Assembly (NCBI RefSeq): GCF_039680535.1
Contig: NZ_JBDKSS010000013.1
Coordinates: 62,001-126,000, forward strand
Source of the DNA: Parvibaculum sp039680535
GTDB lineage: Bacteria; Pseudomonadota; Alphaproteobacteria; Parvibaculales; Parvibaculaceae
Direction of reading: 5' to 3'
Length of the DNA: 64,000 bases
Every line of letters starts with the position of its first letter. Positions within the stretch are counted from its first letter, which is position 1. The notes beneath the pieces were generated by a model that saw only the letters and a list, made by a program, of their open reading frames with translations, searched no databases and was not told where the DNA came from. A program made the translations under genes and the position numbers. Positions 16,080-23,523 of the stretch are shown piece by piece.

Positions 16080-16081
16080 GA

Positions 16082-16165
16082 GATGTCGTGAAACGCGAAA
16101 GGCCGGATTTGAGTTGAAGCCATTGCCCGAAGGGCATGCAGGCTTCAGGACACGACATCCGGCCT
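16082..16165. repeat. Nested and mutually exclusive inverted repeats
   Basis: Three perfect stems nest: AGGCCGGAT (16100-16108) with ATCCGGCCT (16157-16165); TGAAGCC (16115-16121) with GGCTTCA (16141-16147); TGCCC (16124-16128) with GGGCA (16132-16136) around a GAA loop. A fourth pair, GATGTCGTG (16082-16090) with CACGACATC (16151-16159), is also perfect but competes with the first stem for bases 16157-16159. Such alternative folding is typical of attenuators or structured RNAs. Confidence 0.6.
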
Positions 16166-16296
16166 CGTCGCGATTCGTTCAGAAGGAGGCGACTGGCGGC
16201 GGCGGCGAGGGCGGGCCGAGTGGGCTTCTCGTGGTAACGAAGGCCTTTGACACAGTCGAAATAGGCATTCCACATTCTCCCAGGATGAAACAGTAG
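16114..16296 (+). CDS. Possible 60-residue peptide between ATP-grasp 3 and its terminator
   Basis: A TTG-initiated frame of 60 codons: MKPLPEGHAGF at the start, a glycine-rich centre (TGGGGEGGPSG, about residues 28-38), then LLVVTKAFDTVEIG and a basic PRMKQ end. It begins 34 bases after ATP-grasp 3 and its TAG stop lies only 9 bases before an intrinsic terminator, so it would be the last part of the same transcript. A leader-like N-terminus plus Gly-rich core would suit a ligase-modified peptide, but there is no good ribosome site and the frame overlaps a structured repeat. Treated as a candidate only. Confidence 0.25.
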   Translation: MKPLPEGHAGFRTRHPASSRFVQKEATGGGGEGGPSGLLVVTKAFDTVEIGIPHSPRMKQ

Positions 16297-16305
16297 GCGT
16301 AGGCG

Positions 16306-16335
16306 GCGGCTAATATGTGTAGCCGCTATGTTTTT
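16306..16335 (+). terminator. Intrinsic terminator after the ATP-grasp 3 transcript
   Basis: GCGGCT (16306-16311) and AGCCGC (16321-16326) form a stem with a 9-base loop, followed by a short TATGTTTTT tract ending near 16335. It closes the plus-strand transcript that starts upstream of 15111. Confidence 0.65.
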
Positions 16336-16433
16336 AATTCTAGGCCATTCGGGTTTACTGTCCAGACGTCATGCGACGAAGTATTCCGTATTCGTCGCCA
16401 TATTCGATTTGATTCTTGAGATGTGGAGAAAAT

Positions 16434-17210
16434 ATGCCGGAGCGAGATAGCGAGGCCGGAAGGATGCGCCACCTCTTCTGCTATCGCTTGCGCGATCTTG
16501 CGCCGAAGATCGTTCCTGGCCGTTCCGAGCGCGCCTGGATGGACGCCACCGATCAGCGATTTGCATATCGCTGCTTGCCGCTCACCATTGCCAATTCATT
16601 CGGCTGGGAGTTGTTGCTGCCGGCGAACGTGTCGGCGGAGTGGAATGGTGGATCGGATCTCGACGATATTTCGGTCGAGGTCGACGACGAGGCGTGGTCG
16701 GGCGGCAAGCTGGCCGTCTCGCATTTCGGTCATGGGGTGCTCACCTTTCAGACCGGCTATCTGTTCCGCACCGATCTCTCCGTGGGATTGCTGGTGCGAG
16801 GCGCCCCGAACTGGCCGCGCGACGGCATTGCGCCACTCGAAGGTCTGGTTGAAACCGACTGGCTGCCCTTTTCGTTCACCATGAACTGGCAGTTCACGCG
16901 ACCGGGCCGCGTCACCTTCGGCAAGGGCGAGCCCTTTTGTTTCATTTCGCCTGTGGGGTATCGCGCGCTCGACGCGCTGATGCCGGAGATTGTCGACATC
17001 TCCGATGTGCCGGAAGAAAAGCGCCACTTTGAAGCCTGGTCGGAGGGGCGCCTCGACTTCAATGAACGTCTGAAGCAGAACGAACCTGTGGCGGTCCAGC
17101 AGGGCTGGCAGAAGTGGTATATCCGGGGGCAGAGCCCGAGCGGCGCGCCGGTCAGTCCGCTGCACATATCGAAGCTCCGTCTCGCAGATCCGGATGACGG
17201 GCAGGACTGA
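16434..17210 (+). CDS. DUF6065-like protein
   Basis: A 258-residue soluble protein. The conserved-looking part is MRHLFCYRLRDLAPKIVPG, then ERAWMDATDQRFAYRCLPL and IANSFGWELLLPANVSAEWNGG (about residues 11-80), and later WLPFSFTMNWQFTRPG and GEPFCFISPVGYRALD (about 140-185). From memory this pattern belongs to the uncharacterised DUF6065 group; I cannot confirm it here. No signal peptide or membrane segment. The ATG at 16434 was chosen for its GGAGA ribosome site 5-6 bases upstream. It lies just after the ATP-grasp 3 terminator, in the same direction, and converges with the Fnr-like regulator. Function unknown; a role beside the ATP-grasp enzymes is inference from position. Confidence 0.7.
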   Translation: MPERDSEAGRMRHLFCYRLRDLAPKIVPGRSERAWMDATDQRFAYRCLPLTIANSFGWELLLPANVSAEWNGGSDLDDISVEVDDEAWSGGKLAVSHFGHGVLTFQTGYLFRTDLSVGLLVRGAPNWPRDGIAPLEGLVETDWLPFSFTMNWQFTRPGRVTFGKGEPFCFISPVGYRALDALMPEIVDISDVPEEKRHFEAWSEGRLDFNERLKQNEPVAVQQGWQKWYIRGQSPSGAPVSPLHISKLRLADPDDGQD

Positions 17211-17222
17211 GCGGCGAAGGCG

Positions 17223-17996
17223 TCAGATATCGCGTCCGCCGGCCGCCTGGCGAAGCGCATAGGCGTCAGCGATCTTCAATGTGCCTGAGCCTATCGTAAT
17301 CAAGCCGGTGCGACGGAACTTGCTGATGACGCGGCTGACATGCACTTGCGTGAGACCGAGTAGGTCGGCGATGTGCTGTTGGCGGATAGGAAAGTGAAAT
17401 GAGTATCCGCTTTCACCGTTCCAGCCGCTTCGTGAGGCCATCTGAAGCAGGAAGCGGGCGATCCGCTCCTCCGATGTGCGCCGGCCGAGATCCACGATCC
17501 GGCTTTCGCTTTCCTCTTTCTCCGAGACGCAGATGTCCAGAAAGCAATGAAGCGCGTCAGGATCGTTGCGGATGAATTGCTGCAGCGCCTCTTTCTCAAA
17601 GAGGCATAGCCGGACCGGCGTGAGCGCCTGAACGGAGAAAGGCGCGGTATCTCTGACGACGCAAGTCACGGAGATGAACTCGCCGGGCATGCCGATGGAG
17701 AGTATCTGCCGCCGTCCATCGGTGATGGTGAGATAGCGGAGCGTCATGCCTTCGCGAATGATCGCGATATACCGGCCCTGCTCCTTTGCGCGATAGATGT
17801 GCTGACGTGCGCGAACCGAGCTCTCGCGGGGTTCCACTTCGGAAGCGGCGGCGCGGCCATGGCGAAGGAGCGAACAAAAGCCTTTGTCGCGCAAGGGGCA
17901 GCTGTTGCAGCCAGTCCACCCCGAGCCGTTGCCTCCTGGCTTGGCACTCTCGGCGGAGGGTACTGTCCGTCTTAACTCGGGCGCACTCGGGCTCAT
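17223..17996 (-). CDS. Crp/Fnr family regulator with N-terminal cysteine cluster
   Basis: A 257-residue transcription factor. Near the N-terminus C30, C33 and C41 form C-x2-C-x7-C, with further cysteines in the effector domain (SVTCVVRDT and RLCLFEK), suggesting an oxygen-sensitive iron-sulfur cluster as in FnrN/FnrL proteins. The cyclic-nucleotide-like beta barrel covers about 60-150, a dimer helix follows, and the helix-turn-helix is QQHIADLLGLTQVHVSRVISKFRR. The recognition helix lacks the Glu of the E-x-x-S-R motif that reads TTGAT in Fnr and FixK, so its DNA site may differ. It is convergent with the DUF6065-like gene and faces away from the globin receptor. Confidence 0.88.
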   Translation of the reverse strand: MSPSAPELRRTVPSAESAKPGGNGSGWTGCNSCPLRDKGFCSLLRHGRAAASEVEPRESSVRARQHIYRAKEQGRYIAIIREGMTLRYLTITDGRRQILSIGMPGEFISVTCVVRDTAPFSVQALTPVRLCLFEKEALQQFIRNDPDALHCFLDICVSEKEESESRIVDLGRRTSEERIARFLLQMASRSGWNGESGYSFHFPIRQQHIADLLGLTQVHVSRVISKFRRTGLITIGSGTLKIADAYALRQAAGGRDI

Positions 17997-17999
17997 CAA

Positions 18000-18327
18000 T
18001 ACATACCGGCAGCGAGATTAAAGATCGGGTGTCCTGCCTCGCGCGTTCTGCTCGACGACAAAATTCCCGGCGCGAACATTATCCGTCTTCGTCAGAATGG
18101 CGACAGGTAAAACCATCTAGTTCAGTTGATCAGAAGACTTTCGATCCGGCCGATATTCTTTTTATTATCTAGATTATAAATCCTGATTATAAACAACGGT
18201 AAGTAGTTAATTAATCGAATACTTATTGAATTAACCAATATTTTGGAAGTGCGAAATAAAGTCGCACTCCTGTTGAGTATCGGAGTGTGCGTTTCGAAGG
18301 AAATCTATTCAGCGATAGGGGTGGGAG
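18000..18327. other. Intergenic region between the Fnr-like and globin-receptor genes
   Basis: About 330 bases, markedly AT-rich from 18160 to 18250. It must hold the divergent promoters of the Fnr-like gene and the globin-coupled receptor. A hairpin GTGCGA (18249-18254) / TCGCAC (18262-18267) lies in the presumed leader of the receptor gene. No TTGAT-N4-ATCAA box and no convincing coding frame were found. Confidence 0.55.
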
Positions 18328-19671
18328 ATGGAGAGCACGACAACGTCGACGGACCGTGAAGGCCGCTTGCGGTTCATGGAGATTGATGCGGATGTCAGCA
18401 AGGCGCTGCGCGAATTGTGGCACGTCATAGAGCCGCGCCTTCCCGATGTGCTGGATGGCTTCTATGCGCATCTCACGACGAGTCCCGCTCTCGCAAAGCT
18501 CGTGGGCAGCCAGTCGAACCGTTTGAAGCAGGCGCAGGGCAGCCACTGGGCGCGCCTCTTCGACGGGAAATTCGACGAAACCTATATGGAGGGTGTGCGG
18601 ACCATCGGTCTCGTTCACAGCCGGATCGGACTGGAGCCGCGTTGGTACATCGGCGGCTACAAATACGTGCTCAACCGTCTCATCGAAGTCGTCGTCAACA
18701 AATACCGCTTCTCGCCCCGTCGCATGGCACGCGCCATCTCGGCGCTCAATGCGGCCGTGATGCTCGATATGGATCTTGCCATTTCCGTCTATCAGGAAGC
18801 GGTGATGATCGAGCGTGCGCAGAGGCAGCGCGAGCTTGAAGGCGCCATCGCCAGCTTCGAAACGGTGATGGGCGCGGTCGTCGGGTCTGTGGCCGCGGCG
18901 GCGACGGATATGCAGGACGCCGCCCAGTCGATGACGATCAACGCCGATCAGACAAGCGAGAGAACGACCGCCGTGGCCGCCGCCTCCGAACAGGCGTCGG
19001 CAAACGTGCAGACCGTCGCCACTGCGAGCGACGAGCTTTCGAGCTCCATATCCGAGATCGGCCGGCAGGCCGCGCTTTCGACGCGGATTGCAAGTCAGGC
19101 CGTGGATGAGGCGCACAAGACCGATCAAAAGGTCCAGAGCCTCGCGGCCGCCGCGCAGCGGATCGGCGATGTGGTCACGCTTATCAACGACATTGCGGCG
19201 CAGACCAATCTTCTCGCCCTCAATGCGACGATTGAAGCCGCGCGCGCGGGCGAAGCCGGCAAGGGCTTTGCGGTGGTGGCATCCGAAGTGAAGGGATTGG
19301 CCAACCAGACAGCGAAGGCTACCGAGGAAATCGCCGATCAGGTCAAGGCGATGCAGACGGCGACCGCCGAATCCGTCGACGCGATCGGCTCGATCGAGCG
19401 CGTCATTACCGAGATGAACGAGATCGCCGCCGCCATCGCGGCCGCCGTGGAGGAGCAGAACGCCGCGACGCAGGAAATCGCGCGCAATGTGCAGGAGGCC
19501 GCGCACGGCACCGAAGACGTTTCCTCGAACATCTCCGGCGTTGCTCAGGCCGCATCTGAAACCGGCGCTGCGGCAGCCCAGGTACGCGGCTCGGCGGGCG
19601 TTCTCGCCGAACAGGCTGAGACCTTGAAAAAGGAGGTCGAGGCGTTTCTTGCCCGGGCGCGCGCCGCCTGA
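18328..19671 (+). CDS. Globin-coupled methyl-accepting chemotaxis protein (HemAT-like)
   Basis: A soluble oxygen sensor of 447 residues. Residues 15-165 form a sensor globin (protoglobin) domain: LRELWHVIEPRLPDVLDGFYAHL, then TIGLVHSRIGLEPRWYIGGY, where H97 is the expected proximal heme ligand. A helical linker leads into the MCP signalling domain, with the highly conserved hairpin tip around INDIAAQTNLLALNATIEAARAGE (about 290-313) and KGFAVVASEVKGLA. There are no membrane segments, so it acts in the cytoplasm on CheA/CheW encoded elsewhere, giving aerotaxis. It is followed 37 bases later by a PAS kinase. Confidence 0.95.
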   Translation: MESTTTSTDREGRLRFMEIDADVSKALRELWHVIEPRLPDVLDGFYAHLTTSPALAKLVGSQSNRLKQAQGSHWARLFDGKFDETYMEGVRTIGLVHSRIGLEPRWYIGGYKYVLNRLIEVVVNKYRFSPRRMARAISALNAAVMLDMDLAISVYQEAVMIERAQRQRELEGAIASFETVMGAVVGSVAAAATDMQDAAQSMTINADQTSERTTAVAAASEQASANVQTVATASDELSSSISEIGRQAALSTRIASQAVDEAHKTDQKVQSLAAAAQRIGDVVTLINDIAAQTNLLALNATIEAARAGEAGKGFAVVASEVKGLANQTAKATEEIADQVKAMQTATAESVDAIGSIERVITEMNEIAAAIAAAVEEQNAATQEIARNVQEAAHGTEDVSSNISGVAQAASETGAAAAQVRGSAGVLAEQAETLKKEVEAFLARARAA

Positions 19672-19708
19672 TCGTCAATGCGTCATTCGCTTTGCGGGGA
19701 GGGGTAAG

Positions 19709-21631
19709 ATGTCCAAGCTGAACAATCTCGATCTTCTGACGCCGCCGGTCTTCGTTTTCGATCAGGCCAGCGGCGCCCTCCGCTCGCTGAGCGCGGGCGG
19801 AAAAGCTCTGCTCTCGGCACTTGGCCTTGCGCCGGACGACCGTCCGACTCTCATGCAGCTCGAACAGCGCATTGCGGCGCAGGGGCAGCTGGTCGCCACC
19901 TCGCTTCCGCCTGCGAACGGCGAGGACGGCACGCGCGAGATGCGCCGCACATGCATTACGCCCGGCGGCACGACCATCGGCATGATCCGCATCTGGTCGA
20001 GGGCCGCAGAAACGGTTCTGGTGGTGGAGATAGCGCTGCCGCGCGAGGAGGGTGCGGATGAGGTTGATGTTCTGAGGCATCGCTTCGCCGATCTTCTGGA
20101 CACGGCGGGCGACGCAATTCTCTCGATCGACGCCGAACAGAATATCGTGCTCTTCAACCGTCAGGCTGAAACGCTTTTCGGTTATACCTCGGCGGAAATT
20201 CTGGGGCGGCCGCTGTCGCTCCTCCTGCCGTATGACATGCGCGAGAGGCACAAGGAGCATGTCGCGTCCTTCAAGGGCGAGAGGCAGCGCTCGCGCCTCA
20301 TGTCCCAGAGGGCAGAAATCCGGGGGGTGCGCAAGGACGGGTCGAGCTTTCCGGCCGAAGCGTCGATCGCGAAGTTCGAGTTCGGGGGCTCCTTCGTTTA
20401 CACTGCCGTCGTGCGCGACCTCAGCGAGCGCAACAAGGCCCTCGAATATCTGCGCTGGAGCGAGCAGAGTCTGGAGAGGGCGCAGCGGATCGCGAAGATC
20501 GGGAGCTGGCACTGGAATCTCCGTGCCGACATCATTACCGGCTCGGCGGAAACCTACCGGATATTCGGCTTGCCCGAGAGCGAGCCCCTCGACTATCAGG
20601 CATTTCAACGGCTCGTGCATCCCGACGACCGCCTGCTCGTGACGGCGCGCTTTCGGAAGGCCTTCGAGGCCGGCGAGTGCTGCGGCTTTGGCCACCGGAT
20701 CCTGCTGAACGACGGAACCTTGCGCCACGTTCATCTCGAGATGGAGATCGAGCGCGATGAGCTGGGTATCGTCATTGGCACGACGGGCACGGTTCAGGAT
20801 GTAACGAGCCTCCGGCAGATCGAGGTCGAGCTCAAGAACGCCAAGGAGGAGGCGGAGGCTGCGAACCGGGCGAAGTCCGAATTCCTGGCCAATGTCAGTC
20901 ACGAGCTGCGCACGCCGCTCAACGCGATCCTCGGCTTTTCCGAGATCATGTCGAGTGACATTCTCGGCGCGCTCGATGTCGACCGCTATCGTGAATATGC
21001 GCGCGACATTCATCGCAGCGGCGAGCATCTCCTTGAGGTCGTCAACGATGTGCTCGACCTTGCGCGCATCGAGGCGGGCCGAACCATCCTGCATGAAGCT
21101 CCCTTCGACCCCGAGGAAATGGCGCGGGACTGCGCGCACATGATGGAAGAGCGCGCCGCAGCGGCGGGCCTGCGCGTCGAGATCGAGGCGATGCAGGCAT
21201 TGCCGCAGCTCTACGGGGATGAACGCCTGTGCAAACAGGTGCTGATCAATCTGCTGTCGAATGCCATCAAGTTCACGCCCACTGGCGGGTTCGTTCGCGT
21301 CGGCCTGACCGTTCTGCCGTCGAAGGAATTCAGCCTCTCAGTCGCCGATAGCGGTATCGGCATTGCCGCGGACGACCTCCCCAAGCTCATGAAGCCCTTC
21401 GTTCAAATCGAGAGTCATCTGTCGCGCCGCTTTCAGGGCACGGGGCTCGGTCTTTCTCTCTGCAATGAATTCATGCGGCTGCATGGAGGCACGCTTTCGA
21501 TCGAAAGCAAGCTTGGCAGGGGAACTGTGGTGACTGCGCGCTTTCCCGGCATTCGCGTGAGGAAACATGACGTCGAGGTGACTGCCTTCGAGCAGCGCCG
21601 CGTGGCAAGCGGCGGAAGGGTTGCCTCATAG
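19709..21631 (+). CDS. PAS-domain sensor histidine kinase, soluble
   Basis: A 640-residue cytoplasmic kinase. After a variable N-terminus comes a PAS domain at about 132-245 (DAILSIDAEQNIVLFNRQAETLFGYT, RKDGSSFPAE), a second PAS/PAC at about 255-375 (IGSWHWNLRADI to TGTVQDVT), then the dimerisation domain with FLANVSHELRTPLNAILGF (His about 398) and a HATPase domain with LLSNAIKFT, DSGIGI and GTGLGLSL. The ATG at 19709 has a strong GGGGAGGGG ribosome site. It resembles PleC/DivJ-type kinases in its His box. No receiver domain is attached or adjacent; position after the globin receptor suggests a low-oxygen or redox role, which is inference. Confidence 0.9.
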   Translation: MSKLNNLDLLTPPVFVFDQASGALRSLSAGGKALLSALGLAPDDRPTLMQLEQRIAAQGQLVATSLPPANGEDGTREMRRTCITPGGTTIGMIRIWSRAAETVLVVEIALPREEGADEVDVLRHRFADLLDTAGDAILSIDAEQNIVLFNRQAETLFGYTSAEILGRPLSLLLPYDMRERHKEHVASFKGERQRSRLMSQRAEIRGVRKDGSSFPAEASIAKFEFGGSFVYTAVVRDLSERNKALEYLRWSEQSLERAQRIAKIGSWHWNLRADIITGSAETYRIFGLPESEPLDYQAFQRLVHPDDRLLVTARFRKAFEAGECCGFGHRILLNDGTLRHVHLEMEIERDELGIVIGTTGTVQDVTSLRQIEVELKNAKEEAEAANRAKSEFLANVSHELRTPLNAILGFSEIMSSDILGALDVDRYREYARDIHRSGEHLLEVVNDVLDLARIEAGRTILHEAPFDPEEMARDCAHMMEERAAAAGLRVEIEAMQALPQLYGDERLCKQVLINLLSNAIKFTPTGGFVRVGLTVLPSKEFSLSVADSGIGIAADDLPKLMKPFVQIESHLSRRFQGTGLGLSLCNEFMRLHGGTLSIESKLGRGTVVTARFPGIRVRKHDVEVTAFEQRRVASGGRVAS

Positions 21632-21649
21632 CGGGACAAATTTTCGTGG

Positions 21650-21679
21650 TTGATACGTATATTCACCTATAGGTGGAAT
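21650..21679 (+). promoter_or_regulatory. Palindromic site in the FixK-like gene promoter region
   Basis: A perfect 12-base palindrome CACCTATAGGTG occupies 21664-21675. It lies between a TTGATA -35-like hexamer (21650-21655) and TGGAAT (21674-21679), about 75 bases before the ATG of the FixK-like gene. It could be an operator; the promoter assignment is weak. Confidence 0.35.
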
Positions 21680-21750
21680 ACCGGATTACGCGGCTCCGCT
21701 GCGGCCGACATCATGATGACCATTGCACAATACAGAACAAAGGGTTCGTC

Positions 21751-22506
21751 ATGACAACCAGCCTGGCTCACAGTGGAATGGCGCCGAATGACGCGGTGGC
21801 TCACAGGCCGTGGCCAGTCATTGTCGGCGGCGCTTTGGCGCGTGCCCCCCGGGCGCGCGGCACATTCGTTCCCTCGGAAGACTTCCGATCGCTTGACGAT
21901 TTTGGAACGACGGTCACTTTCTCGCGCAACGAGACGATCTTCAACGAGGGCGATAGCGCCAAATATGCCTATAAGCTGGTCAGCGGCGCGGTGCGCCTCT
22001 GCAAGCTCATGGCCGATGGCCGCCGTCAGATCACCGAATTTTATCTTGAAGGCGACATGTTCGGCTTCCTCGATCTCGACAGCTATGATTTCAGCGCCGA
22101 GGCGATCACGAATGTGGTGGTCATGCGCTATGCGCGCAACCACCTGAAGCATGTCGAGGAGCGGGACGGCGATCTGCAGCGCGAATTGGCGAACATGCTG
22201 CATCAGCGTCTTTCCCGGACGAATGCGCTGCTCGTCATGCTCGGTCGACAGACGGTGAAGGAGCGTATTGCCTCGTTCCTCATCCAGATGGCCGAACGGC
22301 TGGAAGGCGAGGCTCTGGAAGCCGCCTGCATCGACCTGCCCATGGGCCGTCAGGACATTGCGGACTATCTCGGCCTGACCATCGAGACGGTCTGCCGCGC
22401 CCTCAGCGAGCTCAAGCGGGCGGGCGTGATCGGCGTGCCGACGACGCATCAGATCGTTGTCAATGACATTGAGACGCTTCGCGCTATTATCGACGGCGAT
22501 AACTGA
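21751..22506 (+). CDS. Crp/Fnr family regulator, FixK-like
   Basis: A 251-residue regulator without the N-terminal Fe-S cysteine cluster. The sensor barrel spans about 50-150 (FSRNETIFNEGDSAKYAYKLVSGAVRLCKL, YLEGDMFGFLDLD), then a dimer helix and the helix-turn-helix MGRQDIADYLGLTIETVCRALSELKR. The recognition helix keeps Glu and Arg of the E-x-x-S-R motif, with Cys in place of Ser, so it should bind FixK/Fnr boxes of the TTGAT-N4-ATCAA type. In rhizobia FixJ activates fixK, and FixK drives genes for low-oxygen growth; fixLJ lie 10 kb downstream here. An AGGG ribosome site supports the ATG at 21751. It stands 24 bases before the HlyD gene. Confidence 0.9.
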   Translation: MTTSLAHSGMAPNDAVAHRPWPVIVGGALARAPRARGTFVPSEDFRSLDDFGTTVTFSRNETIFNEGDSAKYAYKLVSGAVRLCKLMADGRRQITEFYLEGDMFGFLDLDSYDFSAEAITNVVVMRYARNHLKHVEERDGDLQRELANMLHQRLSRTNALLVMLGRQTVKERIASFLIQMAERLEGEALEAACIDLPMGRQDIADYLGLTIETVCRALSELKRAGVIGVPTTHQIVVNDIETLRAIIDGDN

Positions 22507-22530
22507 TTTTCTCGCTCTCCGGAGTTCATC

Positions 22531-23523
22531 ATGCGTATGAGGATGCTGGGCCTCGTGGCGGCCATCGTCGCCGTGGCGATTGTCGCTGCGGGCTATGGCT
22601 GGTGGCGATGGTCGCATCCGGGCCTTCCCGATGGGGTCACGCAGACCAATGGCCGCATCGAAGCCGAACAGGTTCAGGTCGCGGCCAAGACTCCGGGCCG
22701 TGTCATGGAAGTACTGGCCGAAGAGGGCGATTTTGTGAAGGCCGGCGCCGTTCTGGCGCGAATGGATACGCGGGATACCAAGGCGCAGCTTCTCCAGGCT
22801 CAGGCTCAGCTGCTGGCGGCACAGCGCACGAAGGAAGAGGCCGTCGCCGCCGTGGCGCAGCGCGAGGCGCAGCGCACGCTCTATCGGCGGCAGTATGGCC
22901 GCACCGCCCGCCTCAACAAGTCGGGCTATGCCTCCAACGATCAGCTCGATCAGGCGCGCGCGCAGCGCGATGCGGGGGACGCTGCCTATGATGCGGCGGT
23001 CGCCAGCGTCAGTCAGGCGGATGCCGCCATCGAGGCGGCCAAGGCCACCGTCCAGCAGATCGAGACCGTTCTCGAGGATGCAGTCCTCGTCGCTCCGCGT
23101 TCAGGCCGCGTGCAGTACAAGCTCATCCAGCCCGGCGAGGTCGTGGGCGCAGGCACGCCCATCCTCACGCTTCTCGATGTCTCGGACGTCTATATGACGG
23201 TCTTCCTGCCGGCAAAGGTCGCGGGCGGGGTGAGGATCGGCGACGAAGCGAGACTGGTGCTCGATCCGGCGCCGCAATATGTCATTCCGGCGAACGTGAC
23301 CTTTGTGGCCGCCGACGCGCAGTTCACGCCCAAATCCGTGGAAACGGCCGATGAGCGCGAGAAGTTGATGTTCCGCATCAAGCTCAACATCGACCGCGAT
23401 CTGCTGGCGCGCTACGCCACCGTCGTGAAGACGGGTGTGCGCGGCATGGCCTATGTCCGCTACAGATCGGGTGTCGAGTGGCCCGCCACGCTTGCCGTGA
23501 AGCTCCCCGATGAGCCCCGCTGA
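22531..23523 (+). CDS. HlyD-family periplasmic adaptor (YbhG/YhiI-like)
   Basis: Membrane-fusion protein of 330 residues linking an inner-membrane ABC exporter to an outer-membrane channel. Residues 5-25 are the membrane anchor; the biotinyl-lipoyl-like half motif is NGRIEAEQVQVAAKTPGRV (about 40-58), then a long coiled coil (about 80-175) of A/Q/R-rich heptads, the second lipoyl half (VLVAPRSGRVQYKLIQPGEVV) and the beta barrel with VFLPAKVAGGVRIGDEARL. The next gene begins before this one ends (14-base overlap), so the adaptor and the transporter are co-translated. Confidence 0.93.
   Translation: MRMRMLGLVAAIVAVAIVAAGYGWWRWSHPGLPDGVTQTNGRIEAEQVQVAAKTPGRVMEVLAEEGDFVKAGAVLARMDTRDTKAQLLQAQAQLLAAQRTKEEAVAAVAQREAQRTLYRRQYGRTARLNKSGYASNDQLDQARAQRDAGDAAYDAAVASVSQADAAIEAAKATVQQIETVLEDAVLVAPRSGRVQYKLIQPGEVVGAGTPILTLLDVSDVYMTVFLPAKVAGGVRIGDEARLVLDPAPQYVIPANVTFVAADAQFTPKSVETADEREKLMFRIKLNIDRDLLARYATVVKTGVRGMAYVRYRSGVEWPATLAVKLPDEPR

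Larger units (their letters stand above)
16080..16433. other. Intergenic region between ATP-grasp 3 and the DUF6065-like gene
   Basis: This 354-base stretch contains a nested inverted repeat (16082-16165), a possible 60-codon frame (16114-16296), and an intrinsic terminator (16306-16335), each listed separately. Bases 16336-16415 are AT-rich and probably hold the promoter of the next gene, although no clean -35/-10 pair could be chosen. Confidence 0.6.

Noticed and set aside
15874..16275. Minus-strand frame of 133 codons over the end of ATP-grasp 3 and its downstream spacer
   Set aside because: Most of it is antisense to the well-supported ATP-grasp 3 gene and it has no family similarity that I recognise.
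12791..17222. Integrative element with att sites at tRNA-Arg
   Set aside because: No integrase and no repeated tRNA 3' end were seen within the window; only the position suggests an island.
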